Source: Spirochaetales bacterium (lineage in GTDB: Bacteria > Spirochaetota > Spirochaetia > JABEVK01). Taken from it: a stretch of 13,813 bases of DNA. Position numbers and translations under genes: made by a program. This document shows, one piece after another, positions 7,208 through 13,813 of the stretch; position 1 is the stretch's first letter; each line of letters opens with the position of its first letter. The DNA lies in the NCBI GenBank assembly GCA_013043995.1, contig JABEVL010000004.1:1-13813 (forward strand). Direction: 5' to 3'. The notes beneath the pieces were generated by a model that searched no databases, was not told the origin of the DNA, and was given only the letters and a program-made list of their open reading frames with translations.

Positions 7208-7281
7208 GGGGGGCTAGCTCAGTTGGTTAGAGCACTTGCTTGACATGCAAGAGGTCGACGGTTCGAATCCGCCGTCTCCCA
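7208..7281 (+). tRNA. tRNA-Val (anticodon GAC)
   Basis: The cloverleaf folds by hand into 74 bases. The acceptor arm pairs GGGGGGC with GTCTCCC (two G-U pairs) plus discriminator A. The D-stem is GCTC/GAGC, the anticodon stem CTTGC/GCAAG with loop TTGACAT (anticodon GAC at 34-36), the variable loop AGGTC, and the T-loop TTCGAAT. It reads Val codons GUC/GUU. The T-stem GACGG/CCGCC has one A-C mismatch (7258 against 7272). CCA is not encoded. The gene stands alone with its own promoter and terminator. Confidence 0.95.
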
Positions 7282-7308
7282 TTTTTCAGTTTGAACGCTC
7301 TGAACATT

Positions 7309-7336
7309 GCCGCTTCATGAAGAAGCGGCTTTTTTT
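7309..7336 (+). terminator. rho-independent terminator of the tRNA transcript
   Basis: GCCGCTTC and GAAGCGGC form a perfect eight-pair stem with a five-base loop, followed at once by seven T. It starts 28 bases after the tRNA 3' end. Confidence 0.93.
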
Positions 7337-7496
7337 GGTGTGTTGAGCTTGATGACGAGTGCCTGACAAAATCCTCAACTCTGACCATCGGATCCGTTTC
7401 CAGGTTGCTTTCCGGGACTGGCCTGAGCGGTCAATTCCTTAGCTGACATAATTTCAGTTTCCGTCAATCTAAAATGCTTTCCAGAGGGAAACCGCC

Positions 7497-7522
7497 GGCC
7501 TCTGCAACTCCCCTCCGAGGCC
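7497..7522 (-). other. hairpin downstream of the 626-residue TPR gene
   Basis: GGCCTC and GAGGCC form a perfect six-pair stem with a 14-base loop, starting 12 bases after the stop codon at 7535. There is no T-run, so it could be a transcript-end stabiliser or a weak terminator rather than a classical one. The stretch 7337-7534 otherwise shows no convincing gene. Confidence 0.25.
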
Positions 7523-7534
7523 CCAGCGCGTGGT

Positions 7535-9415
7535 TTATTTTGCAAGGATCCCTTCGATTTGCGGGGCTTTCGGGTACCCTGGATCCTGGGACAAAAGTTC
7601 GCGGTAGACTTTCTTTCCGCCCTCAAGATCGCCCATATCATACAAGAGGCTCCCCAGCTGGTACCAGCCGTCCCAGTAATGCGGAGAAAGCTTCACAAGA
7701 TCCTGAAGAACCGACTTGGCGAGGTCTTTCTGACCGGCGTCGATGTAGGCCAAAGCCAAATTATATCGGATGTCCGGGGTGTCATTTTTACTGGCCAAAG
7801 CCTTACGAAAAAAATCAATGGCTTGGCTCGAGAGTTTTTTCAAGAGGTAGATTCGTCCCAAGTTATTGACAACAGCCGCGTTGGTAGGAGTTGAATCGTA
7901 AGCTTTCAAAAGTTGGGACATGGCTCCGTCCAGGTCCCCTTTTTTTTCGAGGATCAAAGCAATTTGGACACGCGGAGCACTGTAGTCGGCTTTCAACTGG
8001 ATCGCATTTTGGTAGGCGGTTAAAGCCAGGTCAGGACTTCCTGCTTTTTCAAGGCACTGCCCCAGGTTGAAGTAGTACTCAGGCACTGTTGAGTCCATTG
8101 AAACGGCTTTCTGCTCGTTTTCCAAGGCCTGATTGATCTCACCAAGCTGGAGTTGGCAGGTCGAGAGGTCGTGGTACAGATCGGCTCTCTGGTTGTTGAG
8201 AACTACAGCTGCAGCGAACTGACTTTCGGCATCCTTATATCTTCCTGCATCGTAGAGGGCCGTTCCGAATCCCGAAAGAAAAGCGACAGACTGAGGGTCC
8301 AGACGCGCGGCCGTTTCAAATGACTTCAGGGCTGATTCGATTTTACCTTGATTGGCCAAGGTTCGAGCTAGCTGGAAGTGCGCCAGGGCGAAGTCAGGCT
8401 TGAGGTGAACGGCTCTCGAAAAGGCATTCTGCGCTTTGCGGTCTTGTCCAAGCTGAGCGTAAGAGCTACCAACGGCATTGTAGGCCAGAGCATTAGTCGG
8501 ATCGTACTTGAGGCTCGTCTGAAAAGCTTCCAGAGCTTCTTCATAACGTCGAACAATAAAATAGGCTTTGCCCAACGCGTACCAGACCCCTGCGTTATTC
8601 GGGTCGATTTTTAAGGAGGTTTGATAGTCTTGAAGTGCCGCCGACCAATTTTTTGAAGCGGCATAGACGTCTCCTCGAACTGCAAAACCATGGGCGTCGT
8701 TGGGGTTAGAAGCTAGTCCAAGACTCAAAGCATCGAGTGCTTTTTGCCGATGATCCGGGTTTTGAGGGTCCTGCAGGAATTCAGCCTCTCCCTTACGCAC
8801 ATTTGCTGAGGCGTTACGGGGATCCTGGTTTAAAACCTGGTCAAATTTGGCTTTGGCCTGCGGATATTTTCCCTCGTTCATCAAACTGATGCCTTCGTCG
8901 ATGAGCTTTTGTTGGGCTTTTTGAGCTTCTGTCAAACGCGAGGATTCAGCTTTTTCCCGCTCAAGCCGGGCCTTTTCCTCCTTCTGGGCTTCAACTCTCT
9001 GCTGAGCCCTTTCAAGGGCTGCCTCGTTACCACCGCTCAAGGCGTTTTGGCCACGAGTTTCCAATCTACTTGAAAGTGTGTTCAAGCTGTTCTTGAGTTG
9101 GTCATTGACATTTTGAAGGGCGTTGAGCTGGTTCTCTTGACTCTGTTTTTTTTGATTCTGTTGGTCTTGAAGCAACTGATCCCGCAACGCCATTGCCTGG
9201 GTATCTGAAGCGTTTTGGATGAGAAGACCGTCCAGGAGATCAAGGGCCCGCTGGTAGTCACCGTGTGCACCGTAATCTGCGGCCAACTTGATCGTGTTCT
9301 CCCGGCGTAAAGCCTCCTGGTTTTTTCCAGGAGTTAGGCTAAAATAAAGCACGGTTCCCAAGATCAGGAGGGCTACAACTCCTGCGGCGATAAAAAGGAT
9401 TTTTCGAGCGTTCAT
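7535..9415 (-). CDS. membrane-anchored multi-TPR protein with coiled coil
   Basis: A 626-residue protein. Residues 6-26 form one uncleaved membrane helix after the basic start MNARK, so the rest is probably periplasmic. Residues about 33-70 resemble a degenerate first TPR, and residues about 75-175 are a Gln/Glu/Lys-rich coiled coil. From about 170 to the end there are roughly a dozen tandem 34-residue TPR units, easily followed by the helix-B ending D-P-x-N/S (e.g. KIDPNNAGVWYALGKAYF, KYDPTNALAYNAVGSSYAQLG). It should act as a protein-binding scaffold; the partner is unknown. ATG 9415 is supported by AAAGGAG nine bases upstream. It lies 53 bases downstream of another exported TPR gene on the same strand, so the two are likely one operon. 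No enzymatic motif is visible. Confidence 0.85.
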   Translation of the reverse strand: MNARKILFIAAGVVALLILGTVLYFSLTPGKNQEALRRENTIKLAADYGAHGDYQRALDLLDGLLIQNASDTQAMALRDQLLQDQQNQKKQSQENQLNALQNVNDQLKNSLNTLSSRLETRGQNALSGGNEAALERAQQRVEAQKEEKARLEREKAESSRLTEAQKAQQKLIDEGISLMNEGKYPQAKAKFDQVLNQDPRNASANVRKGEAEFLQDPQNPDHRQKALDALSLGLASNPNDAHGFAVRGDVYAASKNWSAALQDYQTSLKIDPNNAGVWYALGKAYFIVRRYEEALEAFQTSLKYDPTNALAYNAVGSSYAQLGQDRKAQNAFSRAVHLKPDFALAHFQLARTLANQGKIESALKSFETAARLDPQSVAFLSGFGTALYDAGRYKDAESQFAAAVVLNNQRADLYHDLSTCQLQLGEINQALENEQKAVSMDSTVPEYYFNLGQCLEKAGSPDLALTAYQNAIQLKADYSAPRVQIALILEKKGDLDGAMSQLLKAYDSTPTNAAVVNNLGRIYLLKKLSSQAIDFFRKALASKNDTPDIRYNLALAYIDAGQKDLAKSVLQDLVKLSPHYWDGWYQLGSLLYDMGDLEGGKKVYRELLSQDPGYPKAPQIEGILAK

Positions 9416-9468
9416 CCCAACATTCTCCTTTAAACGAAGTAAAAATCAAGAATGGGTTCTAAAGATTT

Positions 9469-10287
9469 TTATTGCGAAAGGGAAAAATCACCTTCATCTG
9501 AGCGGACCCCTGCTGGGCCTGTTCCCAAGGCTTTCGTATCTCCCGAGACATTTTTCAAGGAATTTCGGATTTTTTCTAGGATAGCATCCTGTTTCTTTTT
9601 TTCTGCTGCAGCTGCGGCTTCGGCTGCGGCAAGGGCCTCTGCCTGTTTCTTTTTCTCGGCTTCAGCTTCGGCTTCGGCCTTGACCTTGGCAGCGGCATCC
9701 TCAGCTTCCTTTTCTTTTTTCCGCGTTTTTTCTGCCAAAATCTGGGCTTCCTGGTCAATTTGGGCCTGGGTCAACAGCGCAATCACCTGGTCTATGGTCT
9801 GTTTTTGCGGATTTGAAGGAGCTAATTTTTGGTAAGTTTGAAAATCAGACAAAGCACCCGGCCAGTTTTTCATTTCCAGCCGAACGTTGGCACGGTTGAG
9901 GTAGGCCTCTGGAAAGCTGGGGTTCGACTCTAAAGATTTTGAATAGGCCGCATCGGCCGAAGTCCACTGCCGAAGGGAAAAATCGACCAGTCCCAAGTTG
10001 TACCACAGCAGGTAACTCAAGTTCCCCCCAAGTTGAGCTCCCGTTTGGAGGGTAAAAACTGCCAGTTGTTTCATTCCCAATTTTTGATACACAAGGCCCA
10101 GATCAAGGTAAAGTCGTTCCGTTGCGGGTCCCTGGGCCAAAGCGGCTTCCAGAAAGGTCCGGGCCTGGTCATTCTTATTCTGACTGAGGGCGTCTTCACC
10201 TTCTTTTTGATAGTCAATGGCCCAAAGGGAAATGATCCCGAACAAAAAAAACAGAGCTAAGGAAAGCTTCTTGGCCTGATTTGACAA
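9469..10287 (-). CDS. exported TPR protein with TolA-like Ala/Glu/Lys segment
   Basis: About 272 residues if started at TTG 10287. The N-terminus is a signal peptide (KK, then LSLALFFLFGIISLWA, cut before IDYQ). Residues about 24-170 hold three to four TPRs, e.g. ATERLYLDLGLVYQKLGMK and PEAYLNRANVRLEMKNWPGALSDF. Residues about 178-239 are a low-complexity Ala/Glu/Lys helix, followed by a short tail. The architecture recalls BatC-type TPR proteins of aerotolerance clusters, but no Bat neighbour is present, so this is only a comparison. The start is uncertain. The frame stays open to 10497, with ATGs at 10347-10356, but these lie inside the divergent gene beginning at 10325, and the residues between them and the signal peptide do not look like a signal sequence. 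No strong ribosome site marks either choice. It probably leads an operon with the 626-residue TPR gene. Confidence 0.78.
   Translation of the reverse strand: MSNQAKKLSLALFFLFGIISLWAIDYQKEGEDALSQNKNDQARTFLEAALAQGPATERLYLDLGLVYQKLGMKQLAVFTLQTGAQLGGNLSYLLWYNLGLVDFSLRQWTSADAAYSKSLESNPSFPEAYLNRANVRLEMKNWPGALSDFQTYQKLAPSNPQKQTIDQVIALLTQAQIDQEAQILAEKTRKKEKEAEDAAAKVKAEAEAEAEKKKQAEALAAAEAAAAAEKKKQDAILEKIRNSLKNVSGDTKALGTGPAGVRSDEGDFSLSQ
9588..9680. repeat. degenerate internal repeat coding for the Ala/Glu/Lys segment
   Basis: CTGTTTCTTTTT followed by GCTTCGG-rich hexamers occurs twice, about 52 bases apart. The second copy contains four tandem six-base units of the form TCNGCY (9656-9679). It encodes the helical low-complexity part of the exported TPR protein, and its length could vary between strains by slippage. 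Confidence 0.5.
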
Positions 10288-10309
10288 CCATTTGAGGAAG
10301 TAATACGAT
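10281..10309 (+). promoter_or_regulatory. candidate promoter of the TPR-Mrr operon
   Basis: TTGACA (10281-10286, exact consensus) and TACGAT (10304-10309, 4 of 6) lie 17 bases apart. The start would be near 10316, about nine bases before the ATG at 10325. The -35 overlaps the proposed TTG start codon of the divergent gene, so the two units would share their control region. Confidence 0.4.
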
Positions 10310-10324
10310 GGAAAAAAGGTATTT

Positions 10325-11692
10325 ATGTCGCCGATTCTGATCTTCATCATCATCATTCTCGGCTGCACAATCGGTATCATTACCTTTCTTGTGCTCCGTT
10401 CTGTCCTCGCTCCCAAGAGAATCTCTACCTTAAGTGCACTTGTCAAGTCAGGAAAAGCCGGTGTAGCTATTAAATCGGCCAAGGCAATTCTTACCAAAGA
10501 TCCTCGAAACCCAGAAGCCCATTACTTTCTGGGCCTGGCCTACCTCGCCGACAATAAACCCGAGCTCGCCCTGATGGAGCTCAAAACCGTCAATCAGATG
10601 GGAGTCTTTCAGGGACTTCTTGTAGAAAAAGAATTTCGTAAGAAAATTGCTGAACTCTACCTTCGTTTCGAACAGGACGAAGAGGCGCTGAAAGAATACC
10701 TTCTTCTCATCAAGTTTGAACCGGACGTTCCTGAGTACTACTTCAAAGCCGGCCAGATTTTTGAAGAAAGAAACAAGGCTGACCAAGCCCACAAATTTTA
10801 CCGAAAGTGCATCGATTTAGACCCCCGCAACTCCGACGCCCATCTGAAACTCGGTATGCTTTTTTTCAGAGCAAACAGGCCCAATGAAGCTCGGCAGGAA
10901 CTGGAACACGCCCTTCAACTCGCACCTGAAAATTACAACGCTTACTTCTTTCTAGGACGTTTGCTCAAGGAATCGCACGACTTTAACGGAGCGCTTTCGG
11001 CATTTGAAAAATCCACCAAAGACCCTGAGCTGAAATTGAAAGCCCTAGTAGAACGGGGAAGCTGTTTTCTCGCTCAAAAAAATTACGAACGGGCCATCAT
11101 TGAGCTCGAGAGGGCCATTAAACTGTCACCCGATGATACGGACAAAGAAATGCTGTTTGCCCGGTATTTTCTTGCGCATTGCTACGAAAAAACACGAAAC
11201 ATCGAACGCGCCATCACAGAGTGGGAAAAAATTTATTCCAAAAAGCCAACCTTCAAGGATGTAGCCGAAAAACTGGCAGCCTACCAGGACCTGCGTATCG
11301 ACGATAAGATCAAAGACTACGTGACTTCTCAAAAACAAAAGTTCATGGAAATCTGTCAAAAGATCGCCTCGACCATGGGGTTTTCGGTTCAAAGCTGTGA
11401 GGAAATTCCCGGAGGCGCCGTTCGCATCGTTTGCATTGAGAATGAGTCGGAAAAATGGCGTAATGTCAAAAAAATGCCCAAATTGATGCAGTTTTACAGA
11501 ACGAGTTCGAATATCGACGAAGCCCCCTTGCGCGAGGTCGTCGATGAGATTCGCCGCCTGGGAGCGAATAAATGTTATATGGTCACGAACACGGCCTTCA
11601 CCCGAGCCGCCCAAACGTTTGCCGAAACACGGCCTTACGAACTGTTGGGCAAAGACCAGCTTCAAGATCTTCTCAAGCGTACCGAGATCTAA
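10325..11692 (+). CDS. membrane-anchored TPR protein with C-terminal Mrr-like domain
   Basis: A 455-residue protein. Residues 3-25 are a very hydrophobic membrane helix (ILIFIIIILG...). Residues about 35-320 carry seven or so TPRs (NPEAHYFLGLAYLADNKPELAL; NSDAHLKLGMLFFRANRPNEAR; NYNAYFFLGRLLKESHDFNGAL). Residues about 335-450 look like a restriction-endonuclease-like (Mrr/PD-D/ExK) fold: FMEICQKIASTMGF, a VVDEIRRLGANKCYMVTNTAFTRAAQTFA segment and a C-terminal YELLGKDQLQDLL. The expected nuclease residues seem absent: where Mrr proteins have Q-x-K there is Gln389-Phe-Tyr391, and GGAVRI replaces the usual acidic GxD segment. It is therefore probably a binding domain rather than an enzyme. It is first of three tightly packed plus-strand genes. 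AAGG lies five bases before ATG 10325. The role is unknown; similar TPR proteins occur in spirochaetes as far as I recall. Confidence 0.82.
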   Translation: MSPILIFIIIILGCTIGIITFLVLRSVLAPKRISTLSALVKSGKAGVAIKSAKAILTKDPRNPEAHYFLGLAYLADNKPELALMELKTVNQMGVFQGLLVEKEFRKKIAELYLRFEQDEEALKEYLLLIKFEPDVPEYYFKAGQIFEERNKADQAHKFYRKCIDLDPRNSDAHLKLGMLFFRANRPNEARQELEHALQLAPENYNAYFFLGRLLKESHDFNGALSAFEKSTKDPELKLKALVERGSCFLAQKNYERAIIELERAIKLSPDDTDKEMLFARYFLAHCYEKTRNIERAITEWEKIYSKKPTFKDVAEKLAAYQDLRIDDKIKDYVTSQKQKFMEICQKIASTMGFSVQSCEEIPGGAVRIVCIENESEKWRNVKKMPKLMQFYRTSSNIDEAPLREVVDEIRRLGANKCYMVTNTAFTRAAQTFAETRPYELLGKDQLQDLLKRTEI

Positions 11693-11696
11693 CTCG

Positions 11697-12365
11697 ATGA
11701 AGATCTTGTGTATTGCCGACCACATTGACCCCCTCGTTTACAGTGCTCAAATCAAGGAGCGATTCAAGGATGTTCAGCTCGTCCTAGGGGCAGGTGATCT
11801 TCCCATTGAGTACTACAGCTACATTGTGAGTTGTCTGAATGTTTCCTTGCTCTTTATCTTTGGAAATCACAATCTCTCCCGGCTCAAACACTTTCAGCGC
11901 CATGACACCTCCCCCAATGAGCTCATTGCAGAGGAGAATTTCAGAAACCAGTCAGCCTCGGGGGCGACCTACCTTGAAGACCGGCAAAAGAAAATTAAAA
12001 ACGTGCTTGTGATCGGTTTGGGTGGATCGATGCGGTACAACGATGGGGACCACCAGTTCAACGAGTTTCAAATGTACTTGAGAATTTTTAAACTTATTCC
12101 CCGCCTTTTGTGGAATAGAATCTTTTACGGACGTTGGTTGGACATCTTGCTTACACACGCCCCACCCCGTGGAATTCACGACAAAGACGACCTTTGCCAC
12201 ACGGGTTTTAAAGCTTTTTTGAGTTTCATGGCTTGGTTCAAGCCCAAGTATCTTGTTCATGGCCACATTCACCTTTACAATTTAAATGATGTCAGGAAAA
12301 CACTTTACAAAAAGACCCAGGTGATCAATTGTTACGATCACTTCGTTTTGGAGTATACACCATGA
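11697..12365 (+). CDS. calcineurin-like metallophosphoesterase
   Basis: A 222-residue cytoplasmic protein with the metallophosphoesterase motifs in order. Motif I region is ADHIDPLVYS (Asp8, Asp11), then GAGDLP (Asp34), GNHN (Asn57, His58), LLTHAPP (His154) and HGHIH (His190, His192). These place two metal ions for phosphoester hydrolysis; the substrate cannot be told. Motif I lacks the usual D-x-H and instead has Asp followed three residues later by a second Asp, a form I associate with a subset of these enzymes. The start is ATG 11697, four bases after the stop of the TPR-Mrr gene, with no clear ribosome site of its own, so translational coupling is likely. The frame is open further upstream but only inside the previous gene. 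Its last bases overlap the next start as ATGA. Confidence 0.87.
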   Translation: MKILCIADHIDPLVYSAQIKERFKDVQLVLGAGDLPIEYYSYIVSCLNVSLLFIFGNHNLSRLKHFQRHDTSPNELIAEENFRNQSASGATYLEDRQKKIKNVLVIGLGGSMRYNDGDHQFNEFQMYLRIFKLIPRLLWNRIFYGRWLDILLTHAPPRGIHDKDDLCHTGFKAFLSFMAWFKPKYLVHGHIHLYNLNDVRKTLYKKTQVINCYDHFVLEYTP

Positions 12366-13261
12366 TTTCTCGCGAGACGGTCAACATCCAGGCCACTCAA
12401 GACTTTGACAAGGCACGCACAAAAGAATTTTTTTCCCGGGTTCTCCATTTTCTTCGCCCTCAAAAAAATCAGCTTTTGAATTTCAATGAAGTCAAAACGC
12501 TCTTGCGACCCAATGCTGAAATCTACCGGGGGATGCAAACTGTTAATATTGACAGCATCGTGGGTTCCGAAGGTCGCTATCGGGACTTTAACGCCGTCTT
12601 TCTGCCCAAAAACGAACACATGCGCTCTCGTTGGGAGTCTGTGGATAAGGCACACATTCAAGACGTGATTCTCCCTCCGATCAAGCTTTACAAGGTCGGA
12701 GAGGTTTATTTTGTCCGTGACGGCAATCATCGAGTCTCGGTTGCCCGCTCTCAGGGTGTACAAGCCATTGACGCGGAAGTGACAGAGTTTAAGACCGATT
12801 ATAAGCTCGAACAGAATGAAAACCTCGAGGAATTACGCGATAAACTTCTGCGCTATGAGCGTGAACGTTTTGTGGAGCAGACCCACCTGGATCAGATCAT
12901 CCCCCTGGAACATTTAGAATTTTCTGACCCTGGCAGGTTTGATGAAATTCTTCAGCACATCCAAGGCCATAAATATTACATCAACCTTAACATCGCCGAA
13001 GAAATCAGCTTTCAGGACGCTGCTCTCTCTTGGTACTACAATGTGTTTCTTCCGATTATTCAAACGATCAGCCACGAAGGGGTCATCACACGTTTTCCAG
13101 GCCGAACAAAAGCCGACCTGTACATCTGGATTGTCAAACATTGGGATGAGCTCAAGGGAAAGTATGGTGAAAAAGTCTCGCTCAAGGACGCAGCCTTGGA
13201 CTTTTCGCACCGGAAGGGAAAAAGTTTATGGAGTCAGTTTTTGGGACTGTTCAGGAAGTGA
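12362..13261 (+). CDS. ParB/Srx-like domain protein of unknown function
   Basis: A 299-residue protein. Residues about 95-145 contain PIKLYKVGEVYFVRDGNHRVSVAR (key residues Asp120, Gly121, His123, Arg124), matching the DGxHR box of the ParB/sulfiredoxin N-terminal fold. No ParB helix-turn-helix is obvious, so it is unlikely to be a chromosome-partition protein. The C-terminal part (ADLYIWIVKHWDELKGKYG, then SLKDAALDF) recalls proteins annotated with DUF4032, which I note as a resemblance only. The family could be a regulator or a nucleotide-using enzyme; no function is asserted. The start is ATG 12362, overlapping the phosphoesterase stop by four bases (ATGA), with GGAG eight bases upstream. 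It is the last gene of the three-gene operon and overlaps the opposing gene tail by 36 bases. Confidence 0.75.
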   Translation: MISRETVNIQATQDFDKARTKEFFSRVLHFLRPQKNQLLNFNEVKTLLRPNAEIYRGMQTVNIDSIVGSEGRYRDFNAVFLPKNEHMRSRWESVDKAHIQDVILPPIKLYKVGEVYFVRDGNHRVSVARSQGVQAIDAEVTEFKTDYKLEQNENLEELRDKLLRYERERFVEQTHLDQIIPLEHLEFSDPGRFDEILQHIQGHKYYINLNIAEEISFQDAALSWYYNVFLPIIQTISHEGVITRFPGRTKADLYIWIVKHWDELKGKYGEKVSLKDAALDFSHRKGKSLWSQFLGLFRK

Positions 13262-13813
13262 TTTCTCTTGAGCCACAGTTGTGATGGCACTTGGAGTTCC
13301 GTCGACGGGCCAGTTCTCAATCTTTTTTGTCTTCTTGCCGTCCCAGATCTGAACCTCCCGCGAGCCTTCGGGACCATCAAAACTTCCGGTGGCCACAAGA
13401 CCTTGCGAAAAATCAACGGGTCCCAAGGTTAAAACCTTTTCTTTCACCTGCCATTTGTAAAGCTTACCAGATTCCCAACGCCATACCTGGAGACGGCCCT
13501 CTGGAAGAATGGCCTCGCAACCCAAAACCTCAATTTTATTCCCGGGTGTTACTCCCACAAAACTTGGGAAATTTCCTGCCGAGGGAAGGTTCAAGGTTTC
13601 CCAGGCTCCCGCCTCAAACAGCAGAGCCTGAACGGGAAGCTGAGCTCCGGGAGCACCCCGGCCTACAGCCACGATTTCTGCCCCTTTCCAGACAAGATGG
13701 GTTAAAAGGCCGCGCCAACCCTCGGGTGCAGGGATTCGTTTTCCGTTTTTCCACAAAAACGGACTACCGTTTCTGAAGCCGCAGGCGGCAACATTTTCAC
13801 CATTCCCCAGGGC
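13226..13813 (-). CDS. unidentified protein, C-terminal part, possible beta-propeller
   Basis: The frame is open from the right edge to a stop at 13226, giving the last 195 residues; the true start lies outside the window. The sequence is Gly/Trp-rich with recurring W-x-x-G-K units: FLWKNGKRIPAP, LVWKGAEIVAVG, VWRWESGKLYKW, VQIWDGKKTKKIENW. They suggest repeated beta-sheet blades as in propeller proteins. No catalytic motif is visible. The last 12 codons overlap the end of the ParB-like gene on the opposite strand. There is no terminator for either gene in the overlap. Confidence 0.65.
   Translation of the reverse strand, partial: ALGNGENVAACGFRNGSPFLWKNGKRIPAPEGWRGLLTHLVWKGAEIVAVGRGAPGAQLPVQALLFEAGAWETLNLPSAGNFPSFVGVTPGNKIEVLGCEAILPEGRLQVWRWESGKLYKWQVKEKVLTLGPVDFSQGLVATGSFDGPEGSREVQIWDGKKTKKIENWPVDGTPSAITTVAQEKSLPEQSQKLTP

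Noticed and set aside
7208..7336. tRNA gene as an integration site for a mobile element
   Set aside because: No integrase, no repeated tRNA 3' end and no foreign-looking genes on either side.
7375..7449. 24-codon minus-strand ORF (MSAKELTAQ...)
   Set aside because: No ribosome site, low-complexity tail, and it continues an out-of-frame reading of the TPR gene upstream.
9452..9835. 127-codon plus-strand frame rich in Ala, Ser and Phe
   Set aside because: It is the antisense of the Ala/Glu/Lys-coding repeat; the composition is a by-product of the repeat and there is no ribosome site.

Overview
The window looks like chromosomal DNA of a diderm (Gram-negative-type) bacterium of roughly balanced base composition. 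The evidence for two membranes is a parvulin-type lipoprotein and a signal-peptide-bearing protein that looks like an outer-membrane beta-barrel. The set of genes is most reminiscent of spirochaetes: several membrane-anchored TPR proteins, a membrane class III nucleotide cyclase, and a TPR / metallophosphoesterase / ParB-like trio. That placement is an inference from gene style, not from a marker gene. No phage, insertion sequence, transposase, CRISPR array or plasmid gene is visible.

Layout. Positions 1-435: the first codons of a minus-strand gene leaving the window, its promoter (99-127), a strong hairpin (131-167), a roughly 220-base stretch with no intact gene but some cupin-like broken reading frames, and the terminator of the next gene (383-415). 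Positions 436-2979, minus strand: a SurA/PpiC-like lipoprotein with its own promoter, and a membrane-bound adenylate/guanylate cyclase. Positions 3039-4037, plus strand: a tRNA-dihydrouridine synthase. It diverges from the cyclase across 59 bases; each gene has a promoter-like element that would start transcription at or next to the ATG (leaderless). Positions 4057-7068, minus strand: a beta-barrel-like envelope protein followed by a GT4 glycosyltransferase. Positions 7168-7336, plus strand: a free-standing tRNA-Val(GAC) unit with promoter and terminator.

Positions 7535-10287, minus strand: two exported or anchored TPR proteins, one with a TolA-like Ala/Glu/Lys tail and one of 626 residues with a coiled coil and about a dozen TPRs. 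Diverging from them is a compact three-gene operon (10325-13261): a membrane-anchored TPR protein with a C-terminal Mrr-like domain that seems to have lost its nuclease residues, a calcineurin-type phosphoesterase with an altered first metal motif (4-base gap), and a ParB-like protein (ATGA overlap). This operon is the best candidate for an undescribed system in the window. A partial minus-strand gene, possibly a beta-propeller, enters from the right end and overlaps the operon tail by 36 bases.

Taken together the region serves the cell envelope (lipoprotein chaperone, barrel, lipid or sugar glycosyltransferase, TPR scaffolds), signalling (cyclase) and translation (tRNA, Dus).
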